Assembly (NCBI GenBank): GCA_024036415.1
Contig: JAMWET010007209.1
Span: 411,501 to 475,500, forward strand
Source: Prochilodus magdalenae
Taxonomy: Eukaryota > Chordata > Actinopteri > Characiformes > Prochilodontidae
DNA: 64,000 bases
Direction: 5' to 3'
Below, one piece after another: positions 1 to 25,032 of this stretch. The notes beneath the pieces are model-generated. The model saw only the letters and a program-made list of their open reading frames with translations. It was not told the origin of the DNA and made no database searches. Numbering within the stretch: the first letter of the stretch is position 1; each line of letters opens with the position of its first letter. A program made the position numbers and the translations under genes.

Positions 1-2740
1 CACCAAACGAATCAAATTTGCTGTGAAGGTTGTTGATAATAAATCATATGTATTTTGCACAATTGTCTGGAAGTATAGTATGTGACTGATTGTCCTTGTA
101 GCTGCAAAAAAGAAATGTATTTGCTCATTTGTTTTTATTTTGTTGATTTCTTTACTTTGTGATTGGGAACATTGTTATTTTCCGCCCCTGTGATTCTTGG
201 AATCCTGTATTAACACTACATACCATCCCTCCACCACCCTGTTTCAATAAAGCATTGACTAAGGGTCTTTCACTGTGGACCATTCTATGATGAGTCTCAT
301 ATGGCTTATAGAAGATGACACCAGAGAAATCCTGTAGCAAAGTGCTGATCTATCTGTAGCTGTATAATTAATTAGTGTTGCATGATGTGAAAGATTATTC
401 TGCTTGTAATGAACTGAGAAAGGGCTTTATTGACTTAACCTCCTTCTACATTTTTTATGTATTACGGGCTTTAAGCTATTACTAATATTGAACTGTATTT
501 TTAAAACCACTATTAAAAACATATATATTCCAATGTAATCATAGTTTCTCATATGAGAAATGTATTATCAATCCTCTAGCCACATAGGCTGCTGTTCAGA
601 GTCTTTAAGTTTTTCTATTAATAGTTTTATGAATAATAATTATGCTGATGTACCATAATGGTGCTCTCTGTTAGTTAGTCAGTTCAAGGCCAAATTATTA
701 ATTGCTGACATGGAGGTCAAGTGGTCAGTGAATAATGAAATCTAAAACTTTTAGTTAGAATATTTCTGAATTATTATTTTACCTAAATATTATCTTAATG
801 TTGAAATTACTTTTTTTTAAATTACAATTTCAATCAAAAAAAATAGACTAACCTTTTTACTACTAGCACTTTCATTTGGACTTACAAAGTTCAATGAACA
901 AATGAAAAGACCAGGAGACTTTTCTCTGACCAACAGTTGCCTGGCTGTGCATGAGTGGTTTGGGCAAAATGCTCCATTCCAGAGTAACTCACTCAAAGTC
1001 AAAACTGAGAGGTGGAGATAGGAACCAGATGTCTTGACAGAAAGTTGCAGCATGAAATGGGTATAAATGCACTGCCTTATGTGTGAAATGTTGTTTTACT
1101 TAAGTTTTTGCCTTAAAATTTATTTTATACATCAGACAATCATGGCAAGAAGAACAAGTAAGCAATTGAAAGCAAACTTGTTTTTCCAGATTTATTACCA
1201 TTTTACCATCATCAGCATCACAGCTGATGATGCTACGTTTGTGTTGTAGACATGACGACCCCTGGTTCCCATCACCACTACTGTAGTGACCATTTGATCT
1301 GGCAAGTTTCTCTACACATCAAACCACTTAGAATGACTATCTTTACATCCTAATGACTGACTTAAACAAATTTAATTGAATATTATTTATTTAAACATCC
1401 AAACATCTGAAGGGAGCATCCCAATAGTCCACACAGTATTACACACCATCAAAAACGAGAAGTCATGTTTATTAAGACCTTCACTGTTTACTTCCATATT
1501 CATCAGTTTATGTTTAAATGTAGCCACTGTTTACTTTAGCTCAAGTATATGTTTGGCTCTAAATTTCCATTTTTACTTAAAAATATTGCAATACAGTAAA
1601 CAAACTTTTTTACGTAAATGAATATTTGAATACCATATGGTCAGTCTACTGTGTCTACTGGTAGTCTAAACAGTATCAAGTCCTTCACCCAGTTTGTAAA
1701 CGTAGGAGGGAATTTTTCCTTCTATTTAAACAGAATAAGCCATCTGATAACTAAGGTGGCCAAAGCCAACACATTTAACACAGGTTTCTTCATACGGAGC
1801 CCTGAAGGGGCTACACCACATAATGATGTAGTAGGAGAAGGCTGGATCGATTGCCCGAACACCCCTGAAAGGAAGTCAAAAGCTGATTGCCAAAAGACTG
1901 ATAGTTTTACACAGGACCAAAACAGTATTCTATGCTGCCCCACTGTCTCATTGCCTTCATGATTTTATATTGTTATTGTCAGTACACTACAGTTCCCAGA
2001 ATACATTGCGCAGTTAACTCAAACATGCTGTCCCAATGACCTTATCCTTACTGCTGTTTATCCAGGGGCTATACATCTGTTCTAAGCAGTGGCGTTACAG
2101 CATTAACCTCAATCACTCCGCTCATCTTTACATTGTTAAAGGAGTAATTCAGCTAGATAGCAGGACGAAAACAACATTTTCAGCCCAACCCTGAATATTA
2201 CCCCAAAGCGTACTTCCACCTTCAAGACATCGGAAGGAGGCATCGGAAGGTGGTTTTATAGTTTTTACTACTGGTTTGTAGAAACAGATGTAGAGATGAT
2301 AACATTTTTAATGTGTTTTGACCGGAGTGTCTTTTTTAAATAATATTATTTCGTCAATAATAATACTAATAAAAAATAATAATTATTATTGTTGTTGTTA
2401 TTAATTGTTTTAAAACATATTTGTACATAAAGGTATGCAAATAAATACATACATTTAAAAAACAGCCTATACACATAGCAATGTACACGGACATCAAAGT
2501 GGTCTACCTAACTACACAAACATCTTGCCGTATACATGTTTTTATAGCTTCTTAATAGCTGTTTTTTATGCTGTTACTTTTATGTTTTTCAAAAACAACA
2601 CAAAATGGTCTTTTGCCTGAGAATATATACTTGTGATTATAAAACTCAGCCTTTAAAAGTATGTGATCATACACGTGTACAGTTAGCTCTGTGCTTTTCC
2701 AGTAGTGGGTGAATTATTCCTATTTACTCACTAAACAATG
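1..2740. other. AT-rich sequence upstream of bbs4, no gene seen
   Basis: Open frames here are short and show no family resemblance or plausible splice structure. The stretch is AT-rich, with a run of TAATAA/ATTATT motifs around 2335-2410 that could fold on itself. No RNA gene, LINE reverse transcriptase or clear terminal-repeat element could be supported. The last 200 bp grade into the bbs4 promoter. Confidence 0.5.
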
Positions 2741-2951
2741 TCAGTGCTATAAACGATGACGGCAGTACGTCGCTGAGAATCCGCCTGTGAATGGGTGACA
2801 GTCTGGTGTTGGCGGTGTGATTATGTTCATGCTTATATGGAGTATCTTTACGGGGCCGCGACAGAGATGATGTAAGGTGTTACTATAGTAACGGCTGTGC
2901 GTTTGAAGGAGTCGTGTAGAAACCGGAAGTGGCTGTGGTGCAGCAGGAGGA
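2741..2951 (+). promoter_or_regulatory. bbs4: bbs4 promoter and 5' UTR
   Basis: The base composition shifts from AT-rich to CpG-containing sequence (CGTCGC, GGGGCCGCGAC, AACGG, CCGGAAG) in the 200 bp before the bbs4 ATG. A perfect RFX X-box lies at 2879-2892 and an ETS-like CCGGAAG follows near 2923-2930. No TATA box is seen. The transcription start cannot be placed exactly from sequence alone. Confidence 0.6.
2879..2892 (+). promoter_or_regulatory. RFX X-box in the bbs4 promoter
   Basis: GTTACTATAGTAAC is a perfect 6+2+6 inverted repeat that fits the X-box consensus RYYNYY-N(1-3)-RRNRAC. X-boxes bound by RFX factors (DAF-19 in worms, RFX2/3 in vertebrates) drive ciliary genes, including BBS genes. 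It ends 59 bp before the start codon, a typical spacing. The match is directly visible; binding is inferred. Confidence 0.75.
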
Positions 2952-13418
<10,467 letters not shown>

Positions 13419-14142
13419 ATGCATCTGGAACACGCCTGGATGTAAACCTCCTGTTTTTCAGTAGCTGGTAAACCTTATAGAGTAGGGTTTCTCCAGTCAG
13501 TACCTGCAAATGCATTTGTCCACTCCTCCTGCCACACCAGAAGCAGGTATTCACTGTGTTTAGGTGTGGTAGGAGCAAAGCCAGAGCAAAAAATGTGGAT
13601 CTCGGTGGACTGCGTTAGAAAACACATTTATGTCATATAAATCTATAGTAATATTTTGGTAGGAATAATGTTTTTCCAAGTTACTTAAAAAGAGAGACAA
13701 TTTTGTTGGTCATGGTTAGTTATAGTCTGCACTCTTCTTTCATTGACCAACATATACAGTACTTAACACTACTGGTCAGTGTTAGTGTGGGGACCATAAG
13801 AAACATAGAGAAACAAAAGTCTAACGTTACAACATTAAACATTCTATGGTCAGTCGGAACACAGCAGACTGGAACTGGAACGACACCCAGAGGCTTAAGG
13901 TTGATAAATGCAGCTTTAAAGCTATAGTGTTTGATGTGTGGTGCATAAATTAGAGGCATACTATTGTGCTTTTATTATAAAACGTGTTTTTAAATGTCAT
14001 GTTTGGGAGTTAAAATAAGTGGGATTCTTTTGGATCCTTAATGCAATTATGCATTACATTAATGTAGAACACTATTTTGCTTTATCCCACCTCTGTATAT
14101 AAGCTAGCTGATATACGCTTCCTGTTTGTAATAGTTTTCTGA

Positions 14143-14148
14143 AATAAA
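14143..14148 (+). terminator. bbs4: bbs4 poly(A) signal AATAAA
   Basis: The first canonical AATAAA downstream of the bbs4 stop codon at 13418 lies 725 bp into the 3' UTR, in TTTTCTGAAATAAAATGC. Cleavage would be expected about 10-30 bp further on. This sets a 3' UTR of about 0.75 kb. Confidence 0.65.
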
Positions 14149-14154
14149 ATGCAG

Positions 14155-16391
14155 TTTATTTACATTGTCCAGCCATTATTTAAAAAAAAGACAGTAAAAC
14201 ATTTTTGTAGGATCAACAGATATTTTATTGATATAAAAAATATTCTGACCAAGCTAGATATTTCTATGTTTGTCTTAATTTTTAGGACACCTGGGGCTCT
14301 TAAATGCCCTTTTACTTTAAGACTTTGCATAATTTCATGTTTTGTGCAAACTAACTTTCTGCCACAGAATATATTCTGTATGCTGCCTTTATGTGATGTT
14401 TAAGAAACAAAGGGCTGGTGTCTCAAACCAAACCGTGCCTAATATAGGTATCGAGCATCTCAGAGCAAGAGGGCTTATCTAGGATCAGCTCCATGCCCTT
14501 ATAATCCAGGATCATAATCCTTACAACCTACATTCACAAATACGCTCTTGACCAGCAGCCATAGCCTGAGATTTGGTCCAAACTCTTGGAGCCAGTTTCC
14601 CCAGACATATGTTAAGTCTAGACGAATGTTCAGTGGTCAGTCACTGCTGGCACTGCAGTTTTTTTCAAAGACTAGACCCAAGCCACATCTGGGTAACAGC
14701 CACTAAGAGACCAGTCGTGATCACAGCAGGGCCAACTAGACTTAGCATTTCCTACTGAGACGGAGTGTCATAGAAGAATACAGTACAAATGAGAAAGAAG
14801 AAATCTACAAAATCTGTCAAGTTAAGGTTTAAGTTACAGCTGCAGAAGGCTGCACCTTCTCAAAGGAAGAAAAAGAGGTTAAATAAAAAACAGGAAGGTA
14901 TCTTAGCATTGAACATTTAAATATTAAACCCACGACAAGTTTAATTGTTGCTTAAGGCATTCATTCATACGTTCATGGTGACCGTGCTTTGCACCTCCTT
15001 TCTCACATAGCTAGTTTTCTGATCCCTGATGAAGCCAACTGGACTAAATGACCCAATTAACATTTAGTAAGGAAATAAGCATTTCTGATTTCGGACATCT
15101 GGCCTACTTTCTGATTGCACTACACAATTTGGTAGGGAAACTACTTTCCTCTTTAGCAGGGACATACATGTCGTCAGACAACGTTTAAACTTTCTTGTAA
15201 TGCATAAAAACTCTAAATGGCAGGAAAGTTCTATCCAGAACCCAACATCTAGATCCATCTGAGATATTGAACATCAGTACTATTATATGTACAAATTAAT
15301 CTTTTATGGCCTATAAAAGTTGACTGCCTTCACTGTCTATTTCCCTCATATTAACTTTACACTCCCCGATATTAGATTCTTTATAAAAGAAGGCAGACAT
15401 TTTGTTTTAAAGAGACTAACTGGCTAAATGAATGAACAAATGCTGAAGATGAAACATGTGATGAGATTCCTTTGCCAAAATTTACAGGCTGTGCTGGTGC
15501 AAGTCCTTAATAGCAAACTACAAAGCAGAAGACCAAAATTACCCCCCTCCATTCATTTCCACAAGTACATGAATTAGCATACATTGAAGACATGTCAGTT
15601 ACACCACGAACCACAAACGTTCAGACCAAGTAAGAACCCTGCACTTGACTATCCAGTTTTACAGTAGCGAGATGTTCTTTTGATTAACTGTGTTCAAAGA
15701 TAATAAAATATAGTCTCTAACCTTCGTTTGTAAGATAATCATGCCAGGAAAAAAAGGCTTTGTGACTTCCTCTGAATCACTCGTACCTTCTACACAAGAC
15801 ATACATATTGCTAAAGGAGTCAGAATACTTGGACTGGGACTGCCATTTGTTGCACAAGCCCACAAAATAGTGTTTGTTGGGGTCATGGTTAAGCTGGCAA
15901 CAGGTATGGCTATAGGTAACCTTCTAGCTTTGGTTAAGGTACTTCTTATGCTGGGGTTCTATAGGAATCTAAAGATTTTTTTTCTCCATGTTCCATAGCA
16001 GCTTGGAGTTTCTGCATGTTCAAAGGCAGGCGAGATTTTGCATCTCTTCATTATAGTAGTCAACAGAAGTAAAAACAATTCCATGGAGTGTGGAGGGGGG
16101 GAAAAAACGTACAGTGTTCAGCAACAAATATCACTGAGAAGAAGACCAAGTTTGTTCACTAAAACAAAAACTCATTCCTGTGCCCTTCAAAAGCATCTAC
16201 TTTCTTCCATTGTTCTTGTCAGCAAGCACTGCTTGCAATGAGGGCTGAATGAAAGAAGGATCCATCTAGCTGGTTAGATGCATAGCAGCTAGCAGTTGAA
16301 GACGGCATCAAGAATAGATTAGACTTTTAAAAAAAAAAACAAAATGGAAGGAAAAAAAAAAACCTCAAGGAGTGATTCGATCAATACTGAT
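14155..16391 (-). other. adpgk: adpgk 3' UTR with candidate poly(A) signals
   Basis: Minus-strand AATAAA hexamers lie at 14229-14224 and 14160-14155, and ATTAAA at 14945-14940. Using the first two gives a 3' UTR of about 2.2 kb reaching the end of bbs4. No credible open frame lies between the adpgk stop at 16392 and these signals. Which site is used cannot be told from sequence. Confidence 0.5.
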
Positions 16392-20615
<4,224 letters not shown>

Positions 20616-20630
20616 GGTTCAGCGGAAGCT
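20616..20630 (-). other. adpgk: adpgk 5' UTR segment with upstream splice acceptor
   Basis: On the minus strand GCTGTGTTTGTTTCAG ends at 20631, fifteen bases before the ATG. This is a strong 3' splice site, so the coding start probably lies in exon 2, with a noncoding first exon in the CpG-rich stretch at 21.4-21.7 kb. A possible donor is GTGCAG/GTCGGT near 21435. An unspliced leader is the alternative. Confidence 0.45.
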
Positions 20631-20639
20631 CTGAAACAA

Positions 20640-21720
20640 ACACAGCAGGCCACCACACGCATGAAAACAAGTACCACAGTCTTCTCCTTCTGGGTGGCGA
20701 GTCCGAGGGTTGGTTGTCTCTCGAGTGCATGCTAGCTCTGTGAAACCCGCAGGAGAACATACTCGGCATGCGTGCAACCCAGAACACCCGAGATTTAATT
20801 AGGCCTATTTTTACACAGCTCCTTTGTTCTTATTCAAAGGGAATGAATTAAACTCGAAATCAAACGAGCTGAAACGCTGATATTAGCTAAGCTACTCGTT
20901 AAAGGGGGTCAGTGGTAAAGTACTCACTGCTGACTCGCTATGTTTAGTCATTCATTACTGTCCAAGAGTTGTGAATGAAATGGGGCAGCGCTGACCCAAA
21001 TAATTGACTCCACGGCTGGTGGTTAAGTGGTCCGTTGCATGGTGGGTTTAATAACCTGACAATGAATCAACCTGAATCTGTGCTTCACTTTCACTGATCT
21101 GGCGCTGGAGCTGGCTAACAAGCTAACCTCCCGGTTCAGAGGCTGGCTAGCCTTGCTCGCTAGCTAGGTTATCCCTCGGGCTTCCATATTTCCATAATTA
21201 AACCATATTGCCCACATATCCTGCACATTTAACGGCATTTTTTAACGTTTGCTCCCAAACAACATTACAATCGTTTCAATGAGCTAACCGGCTAGCTAGC
21301 GCTATCACGCGCACACACACACCAACAGACAGGTAACTAGCCTGTCAATTTGGCTAGCTAGCTAACAAACTACATCAGGCAGTGCTAATCAAACGGGACA
21401 CCGCGAGACTCTTTCTTTCTCGGGTTTAACCGACCTGCACTCTCGCCTGCGAGACTGAGCTGAAGGGCCAGGGCTCCCTGAGTCAAGTTGTGTGCTCGGC
21501 GAAAACTGTACGGTCGGCGCTGCTCCGAGGACCCGGCGCCACGTCTGACTACGGAAGGACTCAGCAGCAACTTCAACTTCTTAGAGAGGCGCGGCTACTG
21601 AAGGAGATACGCAAGTTAATGGCGGAGTACAGATTGTGAAACGCAAAAACACCAGAGTAACCCGAGACAGACCACCGGCCGGCTGAGGTGCACGCTAAGC
21701 AGTGCTGATCCCCTCACCAG
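20640..21720 (-). promoter_or_regulatory. adpgk: CpG-rich promoter region of adpgk
   Basis: The stretch is rich in CpG compared with its surroundings, most densely at 21390-21720 (for example CGGTCGGCGCTGCTCCG and GGACCCGGCGCC, read on +). It lies directly upstream of adpgk and ends the gene's GC-rich block. Many copies of the palindrome GCTAGC and of GCTAAC/GTTAGC occur at 21110-21370. No TATA box is evident. The exact start site is not resolvable here. Confidence 0.55.
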
Positions 21721-22190
21721 TGCTGTAATAAGACTGTGTGAGCTGCTGCTGCTGCCTATGGAAGCCCATTTCCAACATTTCTAAGAGCTAATATATCATC
21801 ATCTACTTATTATACACACTTTTTTGAGATACTTTTGAGATACTATTTCGTAATTTAAGAGGCTAAGTCATTATTTCTTAGCTTAAACTTTCTTATTCTG
21901 CTGTATGCTTTTGAGATACAGAAAAAATATAGCTATATACGTATACATAATGAAACAGTGTCTCATTATCAAATAACAAAAAAAGAAATACATTTGAAAT
22001 GAGATAGCAATTTACCACATAATAAAAATAAATAGTTGAATATTAGTAAAAAAGAGTTTCTGGGTTTTTATTTTAGGTGCCAGCAATAAGCTAGGTTGAT
22101 AGGCCCAGGGTATATATGAAGATATGTTAAAGAGTATGTTATAACACATAATATCAATAACAATAATAATATACCACATAACAATAAAAT
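21721..22190. other. AT-rich intergenic DNA
   Basis: AT-rich sequence with TA-rich short runs (about 21930-21960 and 22010-22190). No gene, RNA or recognisable repeat boundary is seen before the TIR element that begins at 22191. Confidence 0.4.
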
Positions 22191-22395
22191 ATCGTTGCTG
22201 TCCAATAAAAAGCATGTATCTCCATTTCTGTTGATTTCCACTTCACGCATGATTTGAACACAGCAGCTGCTCTTTACACTGGGTGCAAGTTTCATTATGA
22301 AGGGACCAACAGTAAGTAACCCAATATCCTCTGGGAGAAAGTCAGCTTCCATTGACCTACATTAAAATGAAATGAGGGTTTTGACCACCTTCTGA
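22191..22395 (+). mobile_element. MITE-like TIR element, copy 1 (right end lost)
   Basis: It starts ATCGTTGCTGTCC and continues with CATGTATCTCCATTT, CTGTTGATTT, AGGGACCAACAG and CCATTGACCTACATT in the same order as the copies at 24004-24262 and 30823-31070. After TTTTGACCACC the alignment fades, so the right terminal repeat is degraded or missing. No open frame; presumably a nonautonomous DNA transposon. Confidence 0.6.
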
Positions 22396-22518
22396 TAATG
22401 TTTCTTGTAGGTGGGTGGAACGTTTGTAAATTTTTTGAGTTTGGATGGGCCCTAGCTGGCTAATGCAGAAGGAAGTCATGTAGCTAATGGTACTGCTATG
22501 AAGCCCGAAAAGCTAAAT

Positions 22519-22850
22519 GATCCACCACAGAGCAGGCATTATGTGGGTGGTGGGTCAGTCTTAGCACTGGAGTGACACTGATGTAGTGGTGGTGTGTCAG
22601 TGTCACTGCAGTGCTGAGAATAATCCACCACCCACATAAGAGCTACTCTGTGGTGTTCCTATGGGAGTCCTGACCATTAAAGAACAGGGTGAGAGGGTAC
22701 ACAAATATACAGAGTGTACAGAAAAACAGCTGGACTACGGCATGTAGAGCTACAAGGTGCTTTGATATGTAAATGGAGCTGATGAAATGGACAGGGGTGT
22801 AGATACAAGGAGATGTCCCTAATAAAGACTGGTGGTCTGTACAGGGTGTT
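22519..22850 (+). repeat. Dispersed hairpin-containing repeat, copy 1
   Basis: The first part, 22523-22656, is an imperfect inverted repeat with arms of about 60 bp (CACCACAGAGCAGGC against its reverse complement ending CTCTGTGGTG). The second part runs through GTCCTGACCATTAAAGAACAG, a GGAGCTGATGAAATGGACA block and ends CCTAATAAAG. The second part recurs at 28540-28712. It resembles a repeat common in otophysan fish genomes; that recall is unverified. Confidence 0.65.
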
Positions 22851-24003
22851 TCCTGCCATCCCTCTATCGAAAGCTGGGATAGGCTCTAGCACCCTACGCA
22901 ACACAGAAGGGTATAGAGGATGAGTGAGTAAGTGTATATAACAAAGTGCTCAGTGAATGTAAGAAGCTACATTAGCAGCCACATGGGGAGATGCACAATG
23001 GTTGTATGATTGGGCATTATAGTGTAAAAATGCTGACAGAGAAACAAAACTGTGAATTATATGAATCTGATGAGGATGAGGGATGCAATGCTGTACTACA
23101 GAATTTATAATAAGAACAACAAATAAATAGCAAATTGCTCGTATTCGGCCCATTTAATGACCCACTTGTAATGTACATGCCATTGTGTGTATTCATTCAT
23201 CTGCTTATGTTGTATGATGCTATAGTACTTTGCTTATTTGCCCATTGCAATGTGGTGTCAGATGTCTCTTCCAACGGAGTCGATATATGGGTTGCTGTTC
23301 TACGATTACGTTCATACGGACATTCCTTGGTGTTTTCTCACTGGACTGCATTTGACTGGCACCACAGCTCAGATAGACCACACTGTACTTGGTGAGTGGT
23401 TCCAGCTTTTCTCTTGATCTGTTCTCACCTTTGAGACACCAACAGCACTCTTATGAATCCTCTACCGTACTTTGGAGTTGTAGGGGTATTAGATTCCTCT
23501 CCTTCCTACCATAAGCCCAAAAGACATTTTATGTTTGTAAGAGACAAAACGTTATGATGTGCTTCTGAGCTGTGTTTACACAGCTTTTGAAGCAGTTGTC
23601 CTTTTGCACCAACAGGTGGCAGTATTACCCAGCCAAGAACTTCTCAAGATCAAAGCTGCAAGTGTATTTACCAAAATCACTTCTGTTCTCTGATAATGAT
23701 ATGTAAGACAATGCCTCTAAACGTGTTCTAGGATGTAATAGTTCATTAGGAGAACTCTGGTGCTTTTGGAGTCAGTATCGCTGCTAGATAAGACATGCTG
23801 TTTGTTTTTATCTTTCATGGCGTGTCTACATCCCAGAGGGCACACATTGCAAATATCAAAGGCCTTTCAACTGCAAGCCTCAGAAAATGCAGTGCATACC
23901 CTACTGGGTCCAGTTACCCTGGCAAACTTCTTATCCAGCCTGTGGAGGCTGATGGAGGCCTGCTACAGTAAAATCCTTTAATCTGAAAATTCCACCAAAA
24001 ATA
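22851..24003. other. Intergenic, one short dispersed repeat, otherwise nothing
   Basis: Near 22875-22930 there is a GCTGGGATAGGCTCTAGC motif followed by GGATGAGTGAGT. The same motif with an ATGAATGAAT tail recurs at 31898-31975, so it is a dispersed fish repeat. The remainder has only short unconvincing frames. Confidence 0.45.
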
Positions 24004-24262
24004 TCGTCACTGTTAAAAGACAAACTAGTATCTCCAAAATGGCAACTTTACAGTAGAGGCCAAACTTCTCATTTAATTACAATGTATTTCAGTGGAACCA
24101 GATTTTTTCCAAGCAGTTTTGGGTCATTTCTGTTGGTCCGTTCATCATGACATGTTCACACAACATAAACGACAGCTTCTGTGTTCATACATAAAAGTGA
24201 AAATTTGAAATGAAAAGGGAAATCAACAAAAATGGAGAACCATGTGTTTCTTTGGACAGATA
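24004..24262 (-). mobile_element. MITE-like TIR element, copy 2 (complete, inverted)
   Basis: Reading the minus strand from 24262 gives TCTGTCCAAAGAAACAC, TTCTCCATTTTTGTTGATTT, AACGGACCAACAGAAATGAC, TTCCACTGAAAT and GGCCTCTACTG in the order of copy 3. It closes with a degenerate terminal repeat (GGAGATACTAGTTTG, then GACAGTGACGAT with one change). Length is about 259 bp. No coding potential. Confidence 0.65.
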
Positions 24263-24862
24263 TTCTGTGGAATTTTCTGAATATTTTAGAAATCCATTTA
24301 AGGCTAATAGAGTTTTTCTAACACTATCGCAAACAATGTCACAGGCATCAGGGAGTGCATTCATAACCATTTTGTTCAGTGCATCTTTTTTGCAGAGGAG
24401 CGTTTAGAGACATGGAACCGAAGTGAACCGAAGCTATTGAACTATCACCACTATTGTGAAAACTTGTGACTGGATAAGCTTCTCTAGAATGGACCATTTC
24501 ACATCCAACCACCCTGCAGGACGCTGTTTACATCTTAACTCGGTTAATTATGCAGGAATGTTGAAATGAATGCATGGAGGTCAGATGTTTAACAAAGCCT
24601 GTCGAATAATGGAGCTGTAGGAGCACTTTCCAGTAGAACGTGACAGAGTAGTGTAGTGTACTACAGCAATAGTGGAATGCCAAGCCCTAGCGTGATAGCT
24701 CATAGTCAACAGTGTGTGACCTGGGAAAATGCCTTTCTCTTTTAAATCCGGCCAGCCATGTGACCAGCTGTGTGCTGGTAATGTGAGACCTGCACAGATG
24801 ACCTCTCCCAAGACAGGATAGCATGCAAAGATTGTATGTCTGTGTAGTACCATGCATTCTAC

Positions 24863-24873
<11 letters not shown>

Positions 24874-24941
<68 letters not shown>

Positions 24942-24945
24942 TAAT

Positions 24946-25031
<86 letters not shown>
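24874..25031. repeat. Compound microsatellite (CA)n-(TA)n-(TG)n
   Basis: About 50 bp of CA repeats (24874-24923) pass into about 70 bp of TA repeats with a few AA or TT breaks (to about 24992), then TGTA and TG repeats to 25031. CA on one side and TG on the other make it nearly self-complementary, so it can form a long hairpin or cruciform. Open frames in it are low-complexity artefacts. Confidence 0.9.

Positions 25032-25032
<1 letters not shown>

Noticed and set aside
152..340. 62-residue minus-strand frame at the left edge
   Set aside because: No recognisable family, no splice context and an AT-rich setting; it cannot be tied to a neighbouring gene.
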